Translations under genes and position numbers: made by a program
The notes under the pieces: generated by a model
Databases searched by the model: none
Told to the model about the DNA's origin: nothing
What the model saw: only the letters and a program-made list of their open reading frames with translations
DNA from: Isoetes taiwanensis
Lineage: Eukaryota > Streptophyta > Lycopodiopsida > Isoetales > Isoetaceae
Direction: 5' to 3'
Length of the DNA stretch: 64,000 bases
NCBI GenBank assembly: GCA_021234155.1
Contig: JAJEKV010000080.1
Location: 2,899,867-2,963,866, forward strand
Part shown: one piece after another, positions 25,470-37,532 of the stretch
Position numbering within the stretch: the first letter of the stretch is position 1
Layout: every line of letters starts with the position of its first letter

Positions 25470-25860
25470 CGACCATTCACCGTATTTATCAACGTGATCG
25501 ATGATAGTCTTTCTCATCCGTTTTATTTGTCCTTTGCACATCGCGCAATTGCAATAAAGCCGCTCTGTCAAGTACAAACCGAAAAAAGTTTATTAGGATA
25601 CAAAGTTGGCAATCATTGAAAACATGTTTCTAGTACATACGTCAAGGCATTCATTTCATCGTGCATGCCACTAAGGCTATGGGGAAGACTCGGACCACCG
25701 GGTCTAAGTGGACTATTTGTGGCAATTGTTGGAGTAACATCTTTCTTGCCGATCGCCATTTAACAATCTTAAGGCTTTTGTTGCATTTTACGTTCATGGT
25801 CGGCCTCACGCTTGTCCATGTTGTTTACTACAAGCAAAAAATGTTAATAAAACTAATTTA
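25470..25860 (-). pseudogene. Transposase-associated zinc-binding segment, relic
   Basis: On the minus strand, 25,577-25,470 reads LYCNCAMCKGQIKRM followed by RKTIIDHVDKYGEW. The CxC..C....R....H...G...W pattern resembles the small domain at the N-terminus of plant CACTA TnpD-type transposases (Transpos_assoc). Upstream on that strand, an exon-like stretch after a TTGTAG acceptor near 25,830 reads MDKREADHERKMQQK. The 1.1-kb repeat array begins where the protein should continue, so the transposase gene appears to have been split by the array. Stops and a frame break lie between the pieces. Confidence 0.45.
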
Positions 25861-25869
25861 ATGTATTAA

Positions 25870-26310
25870 TGTGACTTTAGATCTATTTGATTGAGGGCCC
25901 CCTCAACTTCGATACATCTAGTCCTCTCCATTCAAGATGGAGCCAGCCGATCCTTGATCACGCAACCCTAAACCCATATTGTAATGTTTAGCAACCACTA
26001 ATTGTGGGGCTGAACCCGATACACACCTAGTCCTCTCCATTCGAGATGGAGCCGGCCGATACCTTGATCATGCTACCCTTCATACAATTTGTAATATTTA
26101 TAGACAATATGATTGAGGTAGGCCTGAACCCGATACACGTAGTCCTCTCCATTCGAGATGGAGCCGACCAGTACCTTGATCAAGTTACCCCACACTTTTT
26201 GAAAATTTATAGACAATATGATTGAGGTAGGCCTGAACCCAATACTATAGTCCTCTCCATTCGGGATGGAGCTGACCAGTATCTGGATCAACCTACCCCA
26301 CACTTTTGTA
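25870..26310. repeat. 110-bp tandem repeat, four copies
   Basis: CCTCTCCATTC recurs at 25,923, 26,032, 26,144 and 26,252 (spacing 109, 112 and 108). Each copy has GGGATGGAGC-like sequence and CTTGATCA. A diverged single copy (CCTCCACTCAAGGTGGAGTC) lies at about 10,010-10,085 inside the same CACTA element. Confidence 0.8.
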
Positions 26311-26504
26311 AAACATTTTTTAAAGAACTTTTTGCTTTAATCAATATCTATGAGGAATTAATGGTATGAACATGATAAACTTAGTGTTAATGCAAGATTT
26401 TACCTTATGAAGAGAGAAAACGCATTACGCCAAGAACTCTCAAGAGGTCGACTACAACAACAATGAAATGAAGATAAATACCCTCTCGGGTTCCCGCCAA
26501 AAAC

Positions 26505-26961
26505 ATCGTCGATCATCGACGTTTATCGTCGATCATCGACGTTTAACACCACGTAGGCATGCCTAACGGGCGACCACGTCGGCCTCGGCCAGACCACGCA
26601 TTCAACGTCATCTCGACACAACGTCGATCATCGACGTTCCACGCCATTGCCTGCACCACGCTAGCCAGGACCACGTAGGCATCGGCCAGGCCACGCATGC
26701 CATGTCATCATCGACACAACGTCGATGATCGACGTTCTATGCCATGCGCACAGCCACGCGGCCGTCGGGCGACCAGGTAGGCATGCCACGAGGCCAAAGG
26801 CGACACGTCACTCCAACTGAGCGTCGATAATCGACGTTCAATGGTCCGCCGGTCGACGTTTGATCGGCAATAGGCGATCGACGTTGACCGTCGATTGTCG
26901 ACCCGTTTAGGTCGATAATCGACGGACAAATGTCGATTATCGACGTTGATCCCTTGTAGTG
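26505..26961. repeat. Right subterminal palindromes of CACTA
   Basis: At least eight copies of AACGTCGATNATCGACGTT or variants, ending at the GTAGTG terminus. The same motif fills the left end, as expected for one element. Confidence 0.8.
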
Positions 26962-27090
26962 ATGCGCGGAAGTGTCGGCAGCTCCAAAGAATTTGACCCA
27001 CTCCCTGTTATTGTCAGCTCTGTTTTTCTTCCACTTGAGCCTCCTAGTCATGAGGAATAGAGTATCTGCAATACCACTGGGATCACCCAT
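26962..27090 (-). pseudogene. Open frame cut by the CACTA element, 5' half
   Basis: A minus-strand frame starts ATG at 27,088-27,090 (MGDPSGIADTLFLMTRR) and runs 43 codons. The last codon, CAT, is the target duplication at 26,962-26,964. The left flank continues in the same frame (5,384-5,590), giving about 111 open codons once the element is removed. It lies just beyond the LINE relic and might be part of it. Confidence 0.3.
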
Positions 27091-27094
27091 TAAT

Positions 27095-29500
27095 ACTTAA
27101 TATCCAATTCATGTCATACAATACCTGCTTATGATTCCTTCGGAGGGATGATTTCATGATTAAAAATGAAAGCATTCCTTCCTTTCCAGATCCTCCAAAG
27201 GAGGATGTAAATTCTCCAGTCAGTTGGGTTATTGGGCATAAAGAAATCCCTCTGGCTCAGGACTACCAGGTTCTGACCAAGGATGTCTGAGGCTAATTCC
27301 AATATCCATTCTGACCACAGGCATAGTCTATAGAGATGATCCTCGATCTTCTTTATCGGTAAGACACCTGTCACATATATCCGAATTAGCCATAGATAAT
27401 CGATACCTCTTACAATTGGTTGCCAGGCCCTTGTGCCAGAGCTGTCACATGAAGGCCTTGATTTTTGGATTGATCGGGCTGCTCCACATGAAGTCTAGAT
27501 TTTTTATGGCCGTACCCGGGGAGACTCCCCATTTTAGGTGAATGGTGATCTCTGTTTGACTCATCAAGAATCTATAGGCTAGCCTGACCTTGTATCCTGT
27601 TTTATCATTGTAATTCCATGAGTCTGAGGGGTGAGACCATCTACCCTGCACAACAGTGTTAATAATAGCATCATAAAGCAATTTAGTTTGATGATCTTCC
27701 TCGGCAAGGATGGAATTCTGGAATGGGATAATGCCATTATCATCAAAGAGATCACTGATCAGATTAATCCCCTTTTGCTTCCATAATTTGGCCTGCTCTT
27801 GGAAATGGCAAGCAAGGCATATGCTGGGATTATCAAGAATTAAGGCTGTGTTCCAGAAGATGGATTGCTCCACAGAAAGTCCTTTTTCCCAGGTATACAT
27901 CTGCCTAACCTCAAGCCACGCTTTGATCCATTTCTTGATTAAGCCCGGAATAGTAGCAGGAACTGGGAAGTAAATAGAGTAGGGCAGTTCCATCTTGAGG
28001 ATCCTCCATCCATACGGGTGACACTTGTTGATGTAGTGCCTAATCAAGATCGAGATTGGATGCTTTATTTTGTCATAGCAAGCTCTGTAAAAGTATTTCG
28101 CAGCTAATGCCAAGCCCTGTTTTCTGATATTCATGGTGCCTAGACCACCTTCCTTTTTGGGCTTGCAGCATTTCTCCGTGGAAACAGGGTGCCAGCACCT
28201 TCTGTTTTGACCACAAGAGATAAACCTGCCAATAATGCTTTGAAGCTTGTTAGTAACTTTTTTGGGAGCTAAAATGACCGAAGATTGATAAACCTACGAA
28301 GAGGAGATCACAAAGTTGGCAACTATGGCCCTTTCATTTTTAGAAAGATACCTGGAGTTCAGGGAATCAACCTTTTTGTAGAATTTCTCAATAATGTCAT
28401 TCCATAAATCGGAGGCATTACTTCTAATGGCAAAAGGGATTCCTACAATTTTAGATTTAGTACATGGGGTGTAATACTTACAGCCAAAGAGGCCAGCTGC
28501 TTGTGTACCTTTGTCAATCTCCCTAGATTGAATGGCAGACTTAAAAGGATTAATTCTGCACCCCGAGGCTTGACAAAGTCCTGAAGGATATACTGAGTGT
28601 TGATGATGGAGTTGTGATCCATTGAGGTCAGAATAAAAGTGTCGTCAGCGAAGTGTCCATTTAGAATTTGGTCCACACAAAGGTTATCCGAAGTCAAGTC
28701 CCTTAATGAATTATTGTTCTTGGCAGCTTCCAGTCTGCTATGCAAAGCCTCCATAACAATTAAAAAGAGAAAGGGTGCAAGAGGACAACCTTGTTTGACC
28801 CCTCTTTGAATTGAGAAGAAGGGGCTGCACTCACCATTAATGAGGACTGCAGTTCTAGAATTACCAAGAATAGCTTTGAACATACCGATGCTTTCTTCGT
28901 TGAAGCCCAATGCCCTGCAACTCTTGAAGAGAAAATTCCAACTAACCGTGTCGAAGGCTTTTGTGATGTCCAATTTGAGAATGGCTATATCTTGCTTGGA
29001 TTCTTTAGCCCAGTGGATTCCTAAAATTGCAGTAACCACATTATCAAGGATAAACCTGTCTTTGAGATACGCTGATTGAGTGCTGCTAATAGCAGAGTCC
29101 AAAACTTTCTTGAGTCTGGCAGCAAGAGCACCTGCAATTATCTTATAGATGACATTAGTAAGCGAGATAGGTCTATAATCAGCAAAGGAGATGGGAGAAT
29201 CAATTTTCGGGATAAGGGTGATAAGGCTCGTATTGATTCTGGCATCCAAGCGCTTACAGATCCTGAATTCGTTGGCAAGCTTGGTAACACCTTCACTTAA
29301 GATTGGCCATGCCTTTTTGAAGAATTTAGCAGGCAGGCCGTCTGGTCCCGGGGTCTTTCCATTATCCATGCCTGAGATTACATCCTTAAGCTCATCCTCG
29401 GTAAAGGGGGAAGAAATCATGTCATTCTGATGTTGACGAATTTGAGAGCCAACATCTTTTGTACATGGACATTGCAATGTGCCAGAAATATTGTTTGGGA
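27095..29500 (-). mobile_element. Plant L1-type LINE, 5'-truncated and broken
   Basis: The largest frame (28,443-29,477, 344 codons) is a reverse transcriptase. It has MDNGKTPGPDGLPAKFFKK, then FADYRPISLTNVIYKIIA, KLDITKAFDTVSWNFL, QRGVKQGCPLAP and the catalytic FADD box (GHFADDTFIL). After a frame break comes a 229-codon C-terminal part (27,445-28,134). Then a zf-RVT-like segment reads LWHKGLATNCKRYRL, CDRC and LLWRIWKGRNAFIF (27,129-27,430). No endonuclease domain or ORF1 is present, so the copy is 5'-truncated, as is usual for LINEs, and it has several frameshifts and stops. The family is the standard plant L1 type, distinct from the LINE at 43-47 kb. It abuts the right end of the CACTA element. 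Confidence 0.85.
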
Positions 29501-29878
29501 TTGGAGGTTACTGTGGCAAATGCATTATATGTTGATCTATGCACTCCAAGTGAATGAAAATTGTGTGTCTCTACAAAAAGTTTGACGACGGACTTTGAGC
29601 ACTAGCATGTAGAATGCGTTCCAACTTCGCACAAGGTTTCAAACTAATAAGTGAGTGAGTGAAGAGAAATGTTCGCGGCGGCCTTGGCCGCAGCGATAAA
29701 TTTCTTGTAGTATTATAGGGTAGCATGTTTGCCAGCTTGCCTAATTTAGGGTACACGATTTCGTGCAATTCTAGGTTGTCCACATGGACATCCACATCAC
29801 CAAATTCTATGGCTTCCCAATCTCATTCAGTAGACCCCTTGTTCACAAGTTTAGTTGTTTAGTGATGCAAAATGGGAA

Positions 29879-29880
<2 letters not shown>

Positions 29881-29972
<92 letters not shown>
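29881..29972. repeat. (GAT)n microsatellite
   Basis: About 30 uninterrupted GAT/ATG triplets. All three + frames stay open and give poly-Met, poly-Asp and similar runs, which are not taken as proteins. Confidence 0.95.
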
Positions 29973-32900
29973 GTGATGGTGAAGAGGATGATTACTTAGG
30001 AGAAAGTTGTGAGTATTCTGCTCCCCATTGGTCAACTTTATCGACGTGATTTTTAGAGGTACTTAAGCCTGTGCACAACCATATAAAGGACTGGGAACTA
30101 TGACAATTTGGAATAATAAGAATCCGATTCTTAATATCTACTATGCCTTGAACTTGTACTGCCAAAAAAATCTCTAATAAGATCAGATGGAGCAAATATT
30201 CGGTTGTGCATTTCACGGGAATTGACTGAATCTTAGTCCAGTTCAAGGCTTTTAGGATAGAATATACCTCATTAACAAGGAAAAGCATTGCCATGATTGA
30301 TAATCCGTGGCCTCTAGAGATGTTGAATTGCAAGTAGGACTGCATGTATTTGCTGGCACCACAGTTGTTAAACGGCTGCTACATTTGCATTGTGGTTATC
30401 ACAGAAATGTTACATTGATTGGTAAGAAACGTATGTAAATTATACAAACGACATAGAAGATGGACACTAAAAAGGATGTTTGCTTCACCAATATGTCCCT
30501 TAGCCTAGATAATCAGTCTAGTATTTTCTATAATAGTACTTTTCGAGAAATGCACATACTACTTTGAAATTGCAATTATCTTGGCATGATATTAGATATA
30601 AAGCATTTGTAGAGTCAATATTTCTAATTGTTTCTTATTTCATCATCATAGATATGCATCAGTATATTGTTATTATAATGATATTTAGAAGATCGAGTAA
30701 AAAAAACATGTTCAAGCAAGGAAATTCTTTTGCTACCTATATAAATGGTACATGTTCTTAAAAGACGGCCATGCATTGTTTGGTAAATGCATAATATGTA
30801 ATGTTCTATCTGTAATCTATTCATGTTGTACCTTTATTTACGTTCTTTGTTTCTAGATAATATACGCTTGTAGAAACTCTACTCCAGCATAAACCAGTAA
30901 CCATCAAATCCCAAGAATACAAGTTTCTGTAGGATCTTTACCTTTCCACATTTTAAATCCATCTCAACATTTTTTTAAATATAGTTTTGTAAAAAGGGTG
31001 CTATTTGATACTCATTATTGCTAGTTTACAAGAATAAAAAATTGCTAGTTTACAAGGAATAAAGTTCCGTATGAGACATAGTAGCCTTCATTAGAACACT
31101 CTGGACTATCTGTATAGCTTAGGTACTACCAAAGAAATAAGCTGTGGTTAATGCTTGTGGCTGTAGTTCTATCGACAACGTATCATTTCGGGATGTAGCT
31201 TTATGGAATCAACTTGCATTGGATTTATGGACAACTCCTTTTATCAACTAAATTGTTACCTTCATATCTTTTCTCTTGCTCCTTATATTTGGTTTCTACA
31301 TTTCTTTCTTTATTTCAGGGTTTGATGAAAAAGTCTTGAACATCTTCTAAGTTTCCAGGTTTACAATATATGTCAAGAATGGCACTTCATAAATAAGTAT
31401 CAGACTCGCATCTAACTTTTGAAATTTGAGCATGAGCTAATTTACCATGTCCATGGAATGAAATGTTTGTTGAGACACTCAATATAATGATAAATGTAAC
31501 TGTGTTGGATTCTATGCCTTCTTGCTCCATGGCAGTACAATGGCAAAATGGAAATTCACTTTATCCATCCTGAGAACATGTTGCAATTAAAGAATTCCAG
31601 GTCACAACATTTCAAAGAGGCAACATATCAAATACATAAGAAAAAACTTCTATCTCTCCAAGGCATCCAAAATTTAACTGCCATAATTAACCACTAAGGA
31701 ACCACTATAGATGTGGCTATTTATGCAAAAAATAAGAATCATAATGAAAACCACACATTATAGTGGTTTATTAAAATTGCTAATGGTTTCTAGCATGGTT
31801 TTCTTGTTAGTTTATTGATACAACATGGGTTATTAAGTTTGTAATGGTTTATAGTATGGTTTGTCAATGCTAGATAATGAATATCCACATTGGTTTTCTT
31901 TTGCAGTATGGTTTATTTCAATTGGTGTAGTCTACAAGATGGGTTTTGATGCCAATTTAAATACCTAGTGGTTATTCAAGTTGGTTTTCTATTGCAGAAT
32001 TGTCTATTAAAAGTCAACCACATTGGTTTTCTTGTGTGGTATGGTTTATCAAAATCAACGTAGTCTTCAAGGCGGTTTTCATTACCAATATAATTATCTA
32101 GTAGTTATTCACGTTGGTTTTCTATTGTACAACTGTTTATTAAAAATTGATTATGATTCGTAGCATGTGGTTTCTGTATCAATTTAGTTTGAATGGTGTT
32201 TATTCATAATTCCCAACCAAAGGGGTGGTTATTCATAGTCGTCAGTCATAAAGCAATAATGTAAATTCGATTTATTACTTAGATATATGCAACAAAATTT
32301 TATATTTTGAGGAATTATCAGTATATCTTCTACATGCATTTAAGACAAGCCCTATATAATTATTGATCAGTGTTGCCTTGGTTTGAATACATTTGACAAT
32401 CATGATCTTAATAGTAGATCATGAAGCTTACGTAAGTTCCAAATAATTAAGACAAGCCCTCTATAATTATTGCTCAGTGTTGCCATGGTTTGAATACATT
32501 TGACAATCATGATCTTAATAGTAGATCATGAAGCTTACGTAAGTTCAAAATAATTAAGACATTTTGGGTGCCCAATGTTCTAAAACAATATATTCCGAAA
32601 TTGTTCTCTTGAATGTATGCGCACAAGACGCACCAAAAAGCTGATGTTAATCATGTTAATCCAATATTAAAACAATACCTTTTACGTTTCTATTTCATCC
32701 AAGGAGCTAGGTGATTGCGTAGTTAACTAGAGAATCAATAGATATTAGCCCTAAAGTAGCCATGACATGGTGCCATGACATGATACCATGACATGCAAAG
32801 AATGATTATGAGGGAACCCTGGTGCTAAGATGGGCATAAGGCCTTCTACATTTAGCAAACAAAATGAGCACATGACAATGATTTACTTTACATGAAGAAT

Positions 32901-33960
32901 TGTCAGTAACAAATGAAGATAAGAAAAACCTTCTAGGAAGCTCTAACACATCCAATGAACCTCTTCATGTCTGTATGATAAGGAATGATATGGTAGTTAA
33001 ATCAATGAATTAAATGCGCGTTGGCATCAGTTTTCTAATAAGTGTGAACAAGGGTATAAAATGTAACTTTTGTGTGTTAAATATAGCCCTTGATGGACTC
33101 CCAAAGTAGAATTAAATGAAGGCAAGTGCCCGAACATAAAAGTGATGGTCTCCTTTTTCATTTGAACTTTGTTGTGCTCCTCTTTCTTTTTGCAATATAT
33201 GTTTGCACTTGTCTAGAAATAGATACAACTTCAAAAGTTTGCTGCAAAAGAGCAAAGTTTGAGCATTGAACCGTAGGTCTCATCTTATTAGGTCATTTTA
33301 GTTAGTTTGAAACATTTGTGCATGTGGCATATGGATCAAAATGCACCCTAGGGATTTAGAGTGGCAATCCAATTCACCAATTTAGATAAGACTAGAGTAT
33401 ACAACCCCATAGTGTTGACTCCATTGCTTCTAGAAACAATATGTTATCTGTTGAAACATCCCCCACCATTAAAAAGACACCATTTGTTTTTTTGGGTCCA
33501 AGAATAAAAATTTTGCCAGACAACAAAGTTGAAAATGAAACTCACTTATTTGCTGCAAACGCACTTCAAAAGGAATCTTTGAAAGATTCCCTAAAATTCC
33601 CTTAAAAAGTCCATTTTTAAGATTTTTTTGTGACGGGTGTGACAATTTAAGTAATTTAGGTACCATTTTTGAGGGGTTGATTGAACATAACTTTCATGCA
33701 AAATTTTTAAATAGCAATTTTCATCCTTCTAAACTAGAACAAAAAATAATTACTTTTATAAAGTGTAGCAAAAAAGGGGCAATAAAAAAAATAGCAAGGG
33801 TAGTAGAGTGACAAAGAAGTGATATATTCATGGTTGTGAAAATTGTACAAAATTATGAACAAAATTGTCAAAAATATAGGACATTTTGACAAACACTCAT
33901 CACACACTTTACGTTCTTTATGTTCGAGTCATCGGACAAACTTACATTTTGCAAACAAGA
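29973..33960. other. AT-rich intergenic, no gene supported
   Basis: This 4-kb AT-rich stretch has short frames only. The longest (29,992-30,345, minus, 117 codons) contains NEVYSILKALNW but no motif I can assign. At 31,750-32,200 there are degenerate TTGGTTTTCT...GGTTTAT repeats. ATGACATG recurs at 32,762-32,800. Confidence 0.45.
32342..32556. repeat. 107-bp tandem duplication
   Basis: AAGACAAGCCCT starts at 32,342 and again at 32,449. The two 107-bp copies differ at about four positions and both contain ATCATGATCTTAATAGTAGA. Confidence 0.9.
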
Positions 33961-33988
33961 TCGGGATGCATCTCATCCTCCGACTCAT

Positions 33989-36160
33989 TTAATCCCTGAT
34001 CACTTGAGCCTTCATCCTCAGCTTCACTCTCAAAGGCCCGGATGTACTCGAACGATCTTCTTCCTCACTATCTACAAGTGAGTCTTCATCATCATCTTTT
34101 TTTGCCATCTTTCTAGGTTGTTTGTCTAATCCACATGTCGACCTTATTAAAGTTTGAGTGACCATCACGTAACTTATTAGCGGCGGTCGAACAAAGTCAT
34201 ATGCAAGAACCTTTACTTGACTAGATCTATGGCAGCCGGTGCTTGCTTTGGACTTAGCTCTCTTTCCCACTCTGTTTTACCATCTCCAAAGTATAACTCC
34301 CACCGAAAAGCATTGGCGATTCGTTCTCATTCGGTGCACTTTTAATTGAGTGGGAATTCCATCCTCTCTTGTTACCTCCGTACTTTAGCTAGCCAGAATG
34401 GCTTCCCAGTTCATCATTATCGGTTTGGGGCAGCTATGAGCATTCCTTTCTGAATCTCACGAGACTGAACCGCCGCACACTTTCGAGCAACTTGTTGTCT
34501 TTGTGCGTCACGGGGCGGTGTACATGACTCATCATCTTCATCCGAAGCTAGCCAATATCTCTACATGTTCCTCTTGATTCTCAACTTGCACGAGGGAGAG
34601 TTTGCCTAGATGGCCAGTTGAATATAACCGGTCTTCGACCTTGTAATGAAGCTTGCAAAATGTCACGTTGTTAGAAAAAAAAAGGCCACCATAAAGCATC
34701 TGCCTCCCCAAAGTGGTTAGAGCACGATGAATACTTGTCTCAATAAAATCCAATGATTTGTTTGAGTCAAATGCTCTTCCCTCTTTTTTTACTCTTTGTG
34801 ATTTCTTTCAAGCTTTTAGAGGCATTTGCTCTGCGCAGAGAGCATGGAACTAGTATTGGGGATGGTGCGAATGAATTGAATACTTTGCTGGCTGCCACTG
34901 CAAGGATGTGGCATATTTCTTTCCTTGTGAAATGGCCTTGCCATCTACAAGTGAAATTTTGATCTGATGCTGAAATGTAATGTTTCTCAAGAGCTCAATA
35001 GCACAATGACCCAGTTGATCTCTCCGAAAAATCCATTCCTTGAAATCATAAGTTTCTTCTAATAACTCGATGTCTGGACGAGGATTGTAGGAATCTTGGA
35101 TTACCTCAATCATTCTTTGGTAGGTCGAGAGCTTTTTTGAGCAAGACGTTTAGAGAACCTCTTGAACATCCCACGTCAATTTGATCGTGACAAGCGGGGA
35201 AACCAATCTTCACCTTCTTGAAGATTTGTTTCTCAACTAGCATAACCTGATGTTTAACAAGGCCTGATTCTTATTATCTCTTGTCGTGTTGTCTAGCTGA
35301 AGATATAGAACCGGTGGTATATGTTCTAGATTGGAAAGAAGCTTAGTCAAGATTGTGATAGTGAGATTTGGATCAGCATGAATGTTTGGATAGTTCAAAA
35401 ATGCCTTGCAAGATAGTTTTCCATTAAATACCATAGCACCAACAACATGCAGGTGTATGAAATCTTCTTCAGCAGCATCCTTAGGCACATTGACAAAATG
35501 TGGTAGGGTGGTCTTCTTCTGGTCCATTCCATCAATAACAACCGATATGTAGTTGAGTGGTTGCTCCAGTGCTTTCTTCCTATGTTTTGTCAATTTTCTC
35601 CTTTCTAAAGATTGTTGTTCTCTGTGCTTGTTCAGTTTCTCTTTCAATGCATCTGAAATGAAAACATGTTTAGGAAAGAACCTACTTTTAAGTAGAACTA
35701 GGCAAGAACACGTCCTGGAAGCTTACTTTTAGTGTGAAGTGTCCTTGCATTTTGTCTCTGAGCTTTTAATTCAGAGCATGTAGCACAAACAGACATCCGG
35801 TGCTTCTAGGAATGGACACGCCGGTGAAAAACTCTTTTTTCCAGAGCACAGTGAAGTAAGAGTAGCAAACATGGCGTTCTCCAGCCTCAACACACATGTC
35901 CTTATAATTATCGTAGACTTCACGTTTAGCGGAAGTTGTCACTCAAGTGGTACATGGGGCTGTTAGGGAGTTTCGCGAAGACTCCTTAAAGAAACCTTCC
36001 ATCCAGGAAACACATTGAAGGGCATGAATTCGGATATACCTCCCGAATGGCGAGAGTCATTAATGCCCGGATTCTTGTCAAGCCTTTTCTTCAGGTCAAG
36101 TCGTCTGTTGCCTAAAGCATGAAACAATTTGAAGGCCGTTTGATTTATGTGTGTGGCCAC
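33989..36160 (-). pseudogene. Second DUF7869-type gene, broken
   Basis: The best-preserved part (35,237-35,652) reads LNYISVVIDGMDQKKT, then HLHVVGAMVFNGK, AFLNYPNIHADPNLTITILT and LYLQLDNTTRDNKNQ, the conserved core of the DUF7869 family. Upstream, an exon with FTVLWKKEFFTGVSIPR and SVCATCSELKAQRQ is separated by a clean GT-AG intron (35,653-35,726). Downstream, the hallmark G-H-T-H-x-x-I-D block is damaged: GFPACHDQID remains, then a frame change gives MFKRFSKRLAQKSS. Next come IEVIQDSYNPRPDIELLEET (34,850-35,113) and an acidic Asp/Glu-Ser tail (33,989-34,270). The core is intact, but several frameshifts and stops disable the whole. The retained intron argues that it descends from a genomic gene copy rather than a processed transcript. 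Confidence 0.7.
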
Positions 36161-36199
36161 CAGCCGTAAAGTAAACCTTTCACCATAATCGGCCTAATA

Positions 36200-37070
36200 T
36201 TGAAGGCTAAGTAGCCCCTTTGGTCTAGCGAGTCATTGAATCAGAACTATCACGAATCAACCTCAATTCCTTTAGTCCAATCTTAAGCAAACAACGTCGA
36301 GAACAACGATTAGCTTTGTATGTGTTGCCCTCAAGTGAGCCTCGGCCATGAGTTTCTTTCTTCTAACGGTTGTACATGCTTTCTTGTGTAAGTTACGGCT
36401 TTAAGATTCTTACTTGCGGGGGCTTTGAATTCAACATGGAGTCTTGTGGCTTTGGTAGGTCCTCGTCCCGAGATCAACATGAGGTGTTTCTTCGCCACGA
36501 GAGATCAACATGAGGTGTACTTAGACGCCCGAGGTTTGGTGTGGGCAAGTCCCGGGGGGAGGTGCTTTCCTGTCTCCGGGAAAAAGTAATCGAGGTTGGT
36601 GGCGTAGTTGACCAGCTCTGGCGTGTCGTAGAACACGGGGAGTTGTGTCTCACCGACTGCCCCCACTTGTTGTAGTACCATTTAGCGAAATGGATGGAGT
36701 TGGCGTGATTAAGCCTCCAGGGATTTAGCCTCACGATGGACTATAGGGGCGATGCTAAAATGAAGTGGGGTAGGTAGTCCGACCTCTCTAGCCTTGTGGT
36801 GGAGTAAAACGCGCGTGGGTGGGGCAAACGGCGTTTAGGAGCTGGGTGTGGTGGAGTAAATTGAACTGGTGGGTGGAAGCCCAGGTGGTCGTCTTTGGAG
36901 AAAACTCAACAGAGCTGGGGGTTTGAATATCGGAGGCGAAATTTTCGAGGCTACTTCCAGTGTCGAGTTGAGGAGGTGTGAATGTCATTGCAGGAGGAAG
37001 CCCTCGCGAACGAGGATTGGAGGCTCTGCAATTCTTTTTCTCGAGCGATACCGAGAAAGTTAGCGTCCAT
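36200..37070. other. GC-richer intergenic, upstream of methyltransferase locus
   Basis: Frames of 60-90 codons overlap on both strands (for example 36,474-36,734 minus) with no recognisable motif. The palindrome array begins at 37,075. Confidence 0.4.
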
Positions 37071-37074
37071 TACT

Positions 37075-37248
37075 CGTATAAATTTATAATGACGTAAGAG
37101 CGTGACGGTAAAAGTTTACCGCGGGGATGGTATAAATTTATACTGAGAAGGCAAACTTGAAGCGGAATTGTATAAATTTATACGAGAGATGGTATAAATT
37201 TATACCGGAGGAGGGCAACATAGAAAAGAAAACGTATAAATTTATCAC
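37075..37248. repeat. Palindrome cluster 1, upstream of the gene
   Basis: Five copies of GTATAAATTTATAC or one-off variants, in about 170 bp, at 37,076, 37,130, 37,170, 37,192 and 37,234. A further imperfect palindrome, GGTAAAAGTTTACC, lies near 37,108. Each half contains TATAAAT, so these could also act as two-way TATA elements. That is inference. Confidence 0.85.
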
Positions 37249-37532
37249 GAAAACTCACGTAGACAGTTGTATTGAAAACTTTATGGAGAAGCGCTATCTG
37301 AAAGCGACACTTAGCGAGAGGTACTTAAGCCCGCGTGCGGCCACTTTATTTTTTCTATATCTGGCGGCTACTGTTGTCGAAGGCGCTCGCGGTCTGGCTT
37401 ATATACCCCTTATTTGCTCTCTAGAACGTCTATCTGGCGAGTCCATCTTGCCATGGCCCGCGTAAGTCTCCCTAACCGCAATCTTGTTTTTAGTTTCTCT
37501 TTGTTTTAATGTGTTAGAGTGTAAAAAGCATC

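Larger units (their letters stand above)
5591..26961. mobile_element. CACTA (En/Spm-type) DNA transposon, 21.4 kb
   Basis: The left end begins CACTACAAAAACG and the right end finishes CCCTTGTAGTG, so both termini show the CACTACAA inverted repeat typical of CACTA elements. The 3 bp just outside are ATG on both sides (5,588-5,590 and 26,962-26,964), matching the 3-bp target duplication made by this superfamily. The outermost 450 bp at each end are dense in subterminal palindromes built on TCGATNATCGA, also typical. No intact transposase is present. A decayed zinc-binding transposase-associated segment survives on the minus strand at 25.5 kb and unclear coding relics lie at 6.4-9.9 kb. Most of the interior is nested repeats, a retrotransposon and a duplication. 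It is therefore probably a non-autonomous, long-resident element. Confidence 0.85.

Noticed and set aside
12254-25504. Many open frames of 80-200 codons on both strands in the 1.1-kb repeats
   Set aside because: They do not recur in the same frame between units, they shift at every small indel, and they arise from GC-rich composition.
29784-30049. Poly-Met and poly-Asp frames
   Set aside because: They are simple translation of the (GAT)n microsatellite.
29992-30345. 117-codon minus frame with NEVYSILKALNW
   Set aside because: Briefly resembles the spacer of malectin-type receptor kinases, but the rest does not fit and there are no flanking exons.
37157-37465. 102-codon + frame upstream of the methyltransferase
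   Set aside because: It runs through three palindromes and has no recognisable domain. Only its last ATG (37,453) is kept, as a possible alternative first exon.
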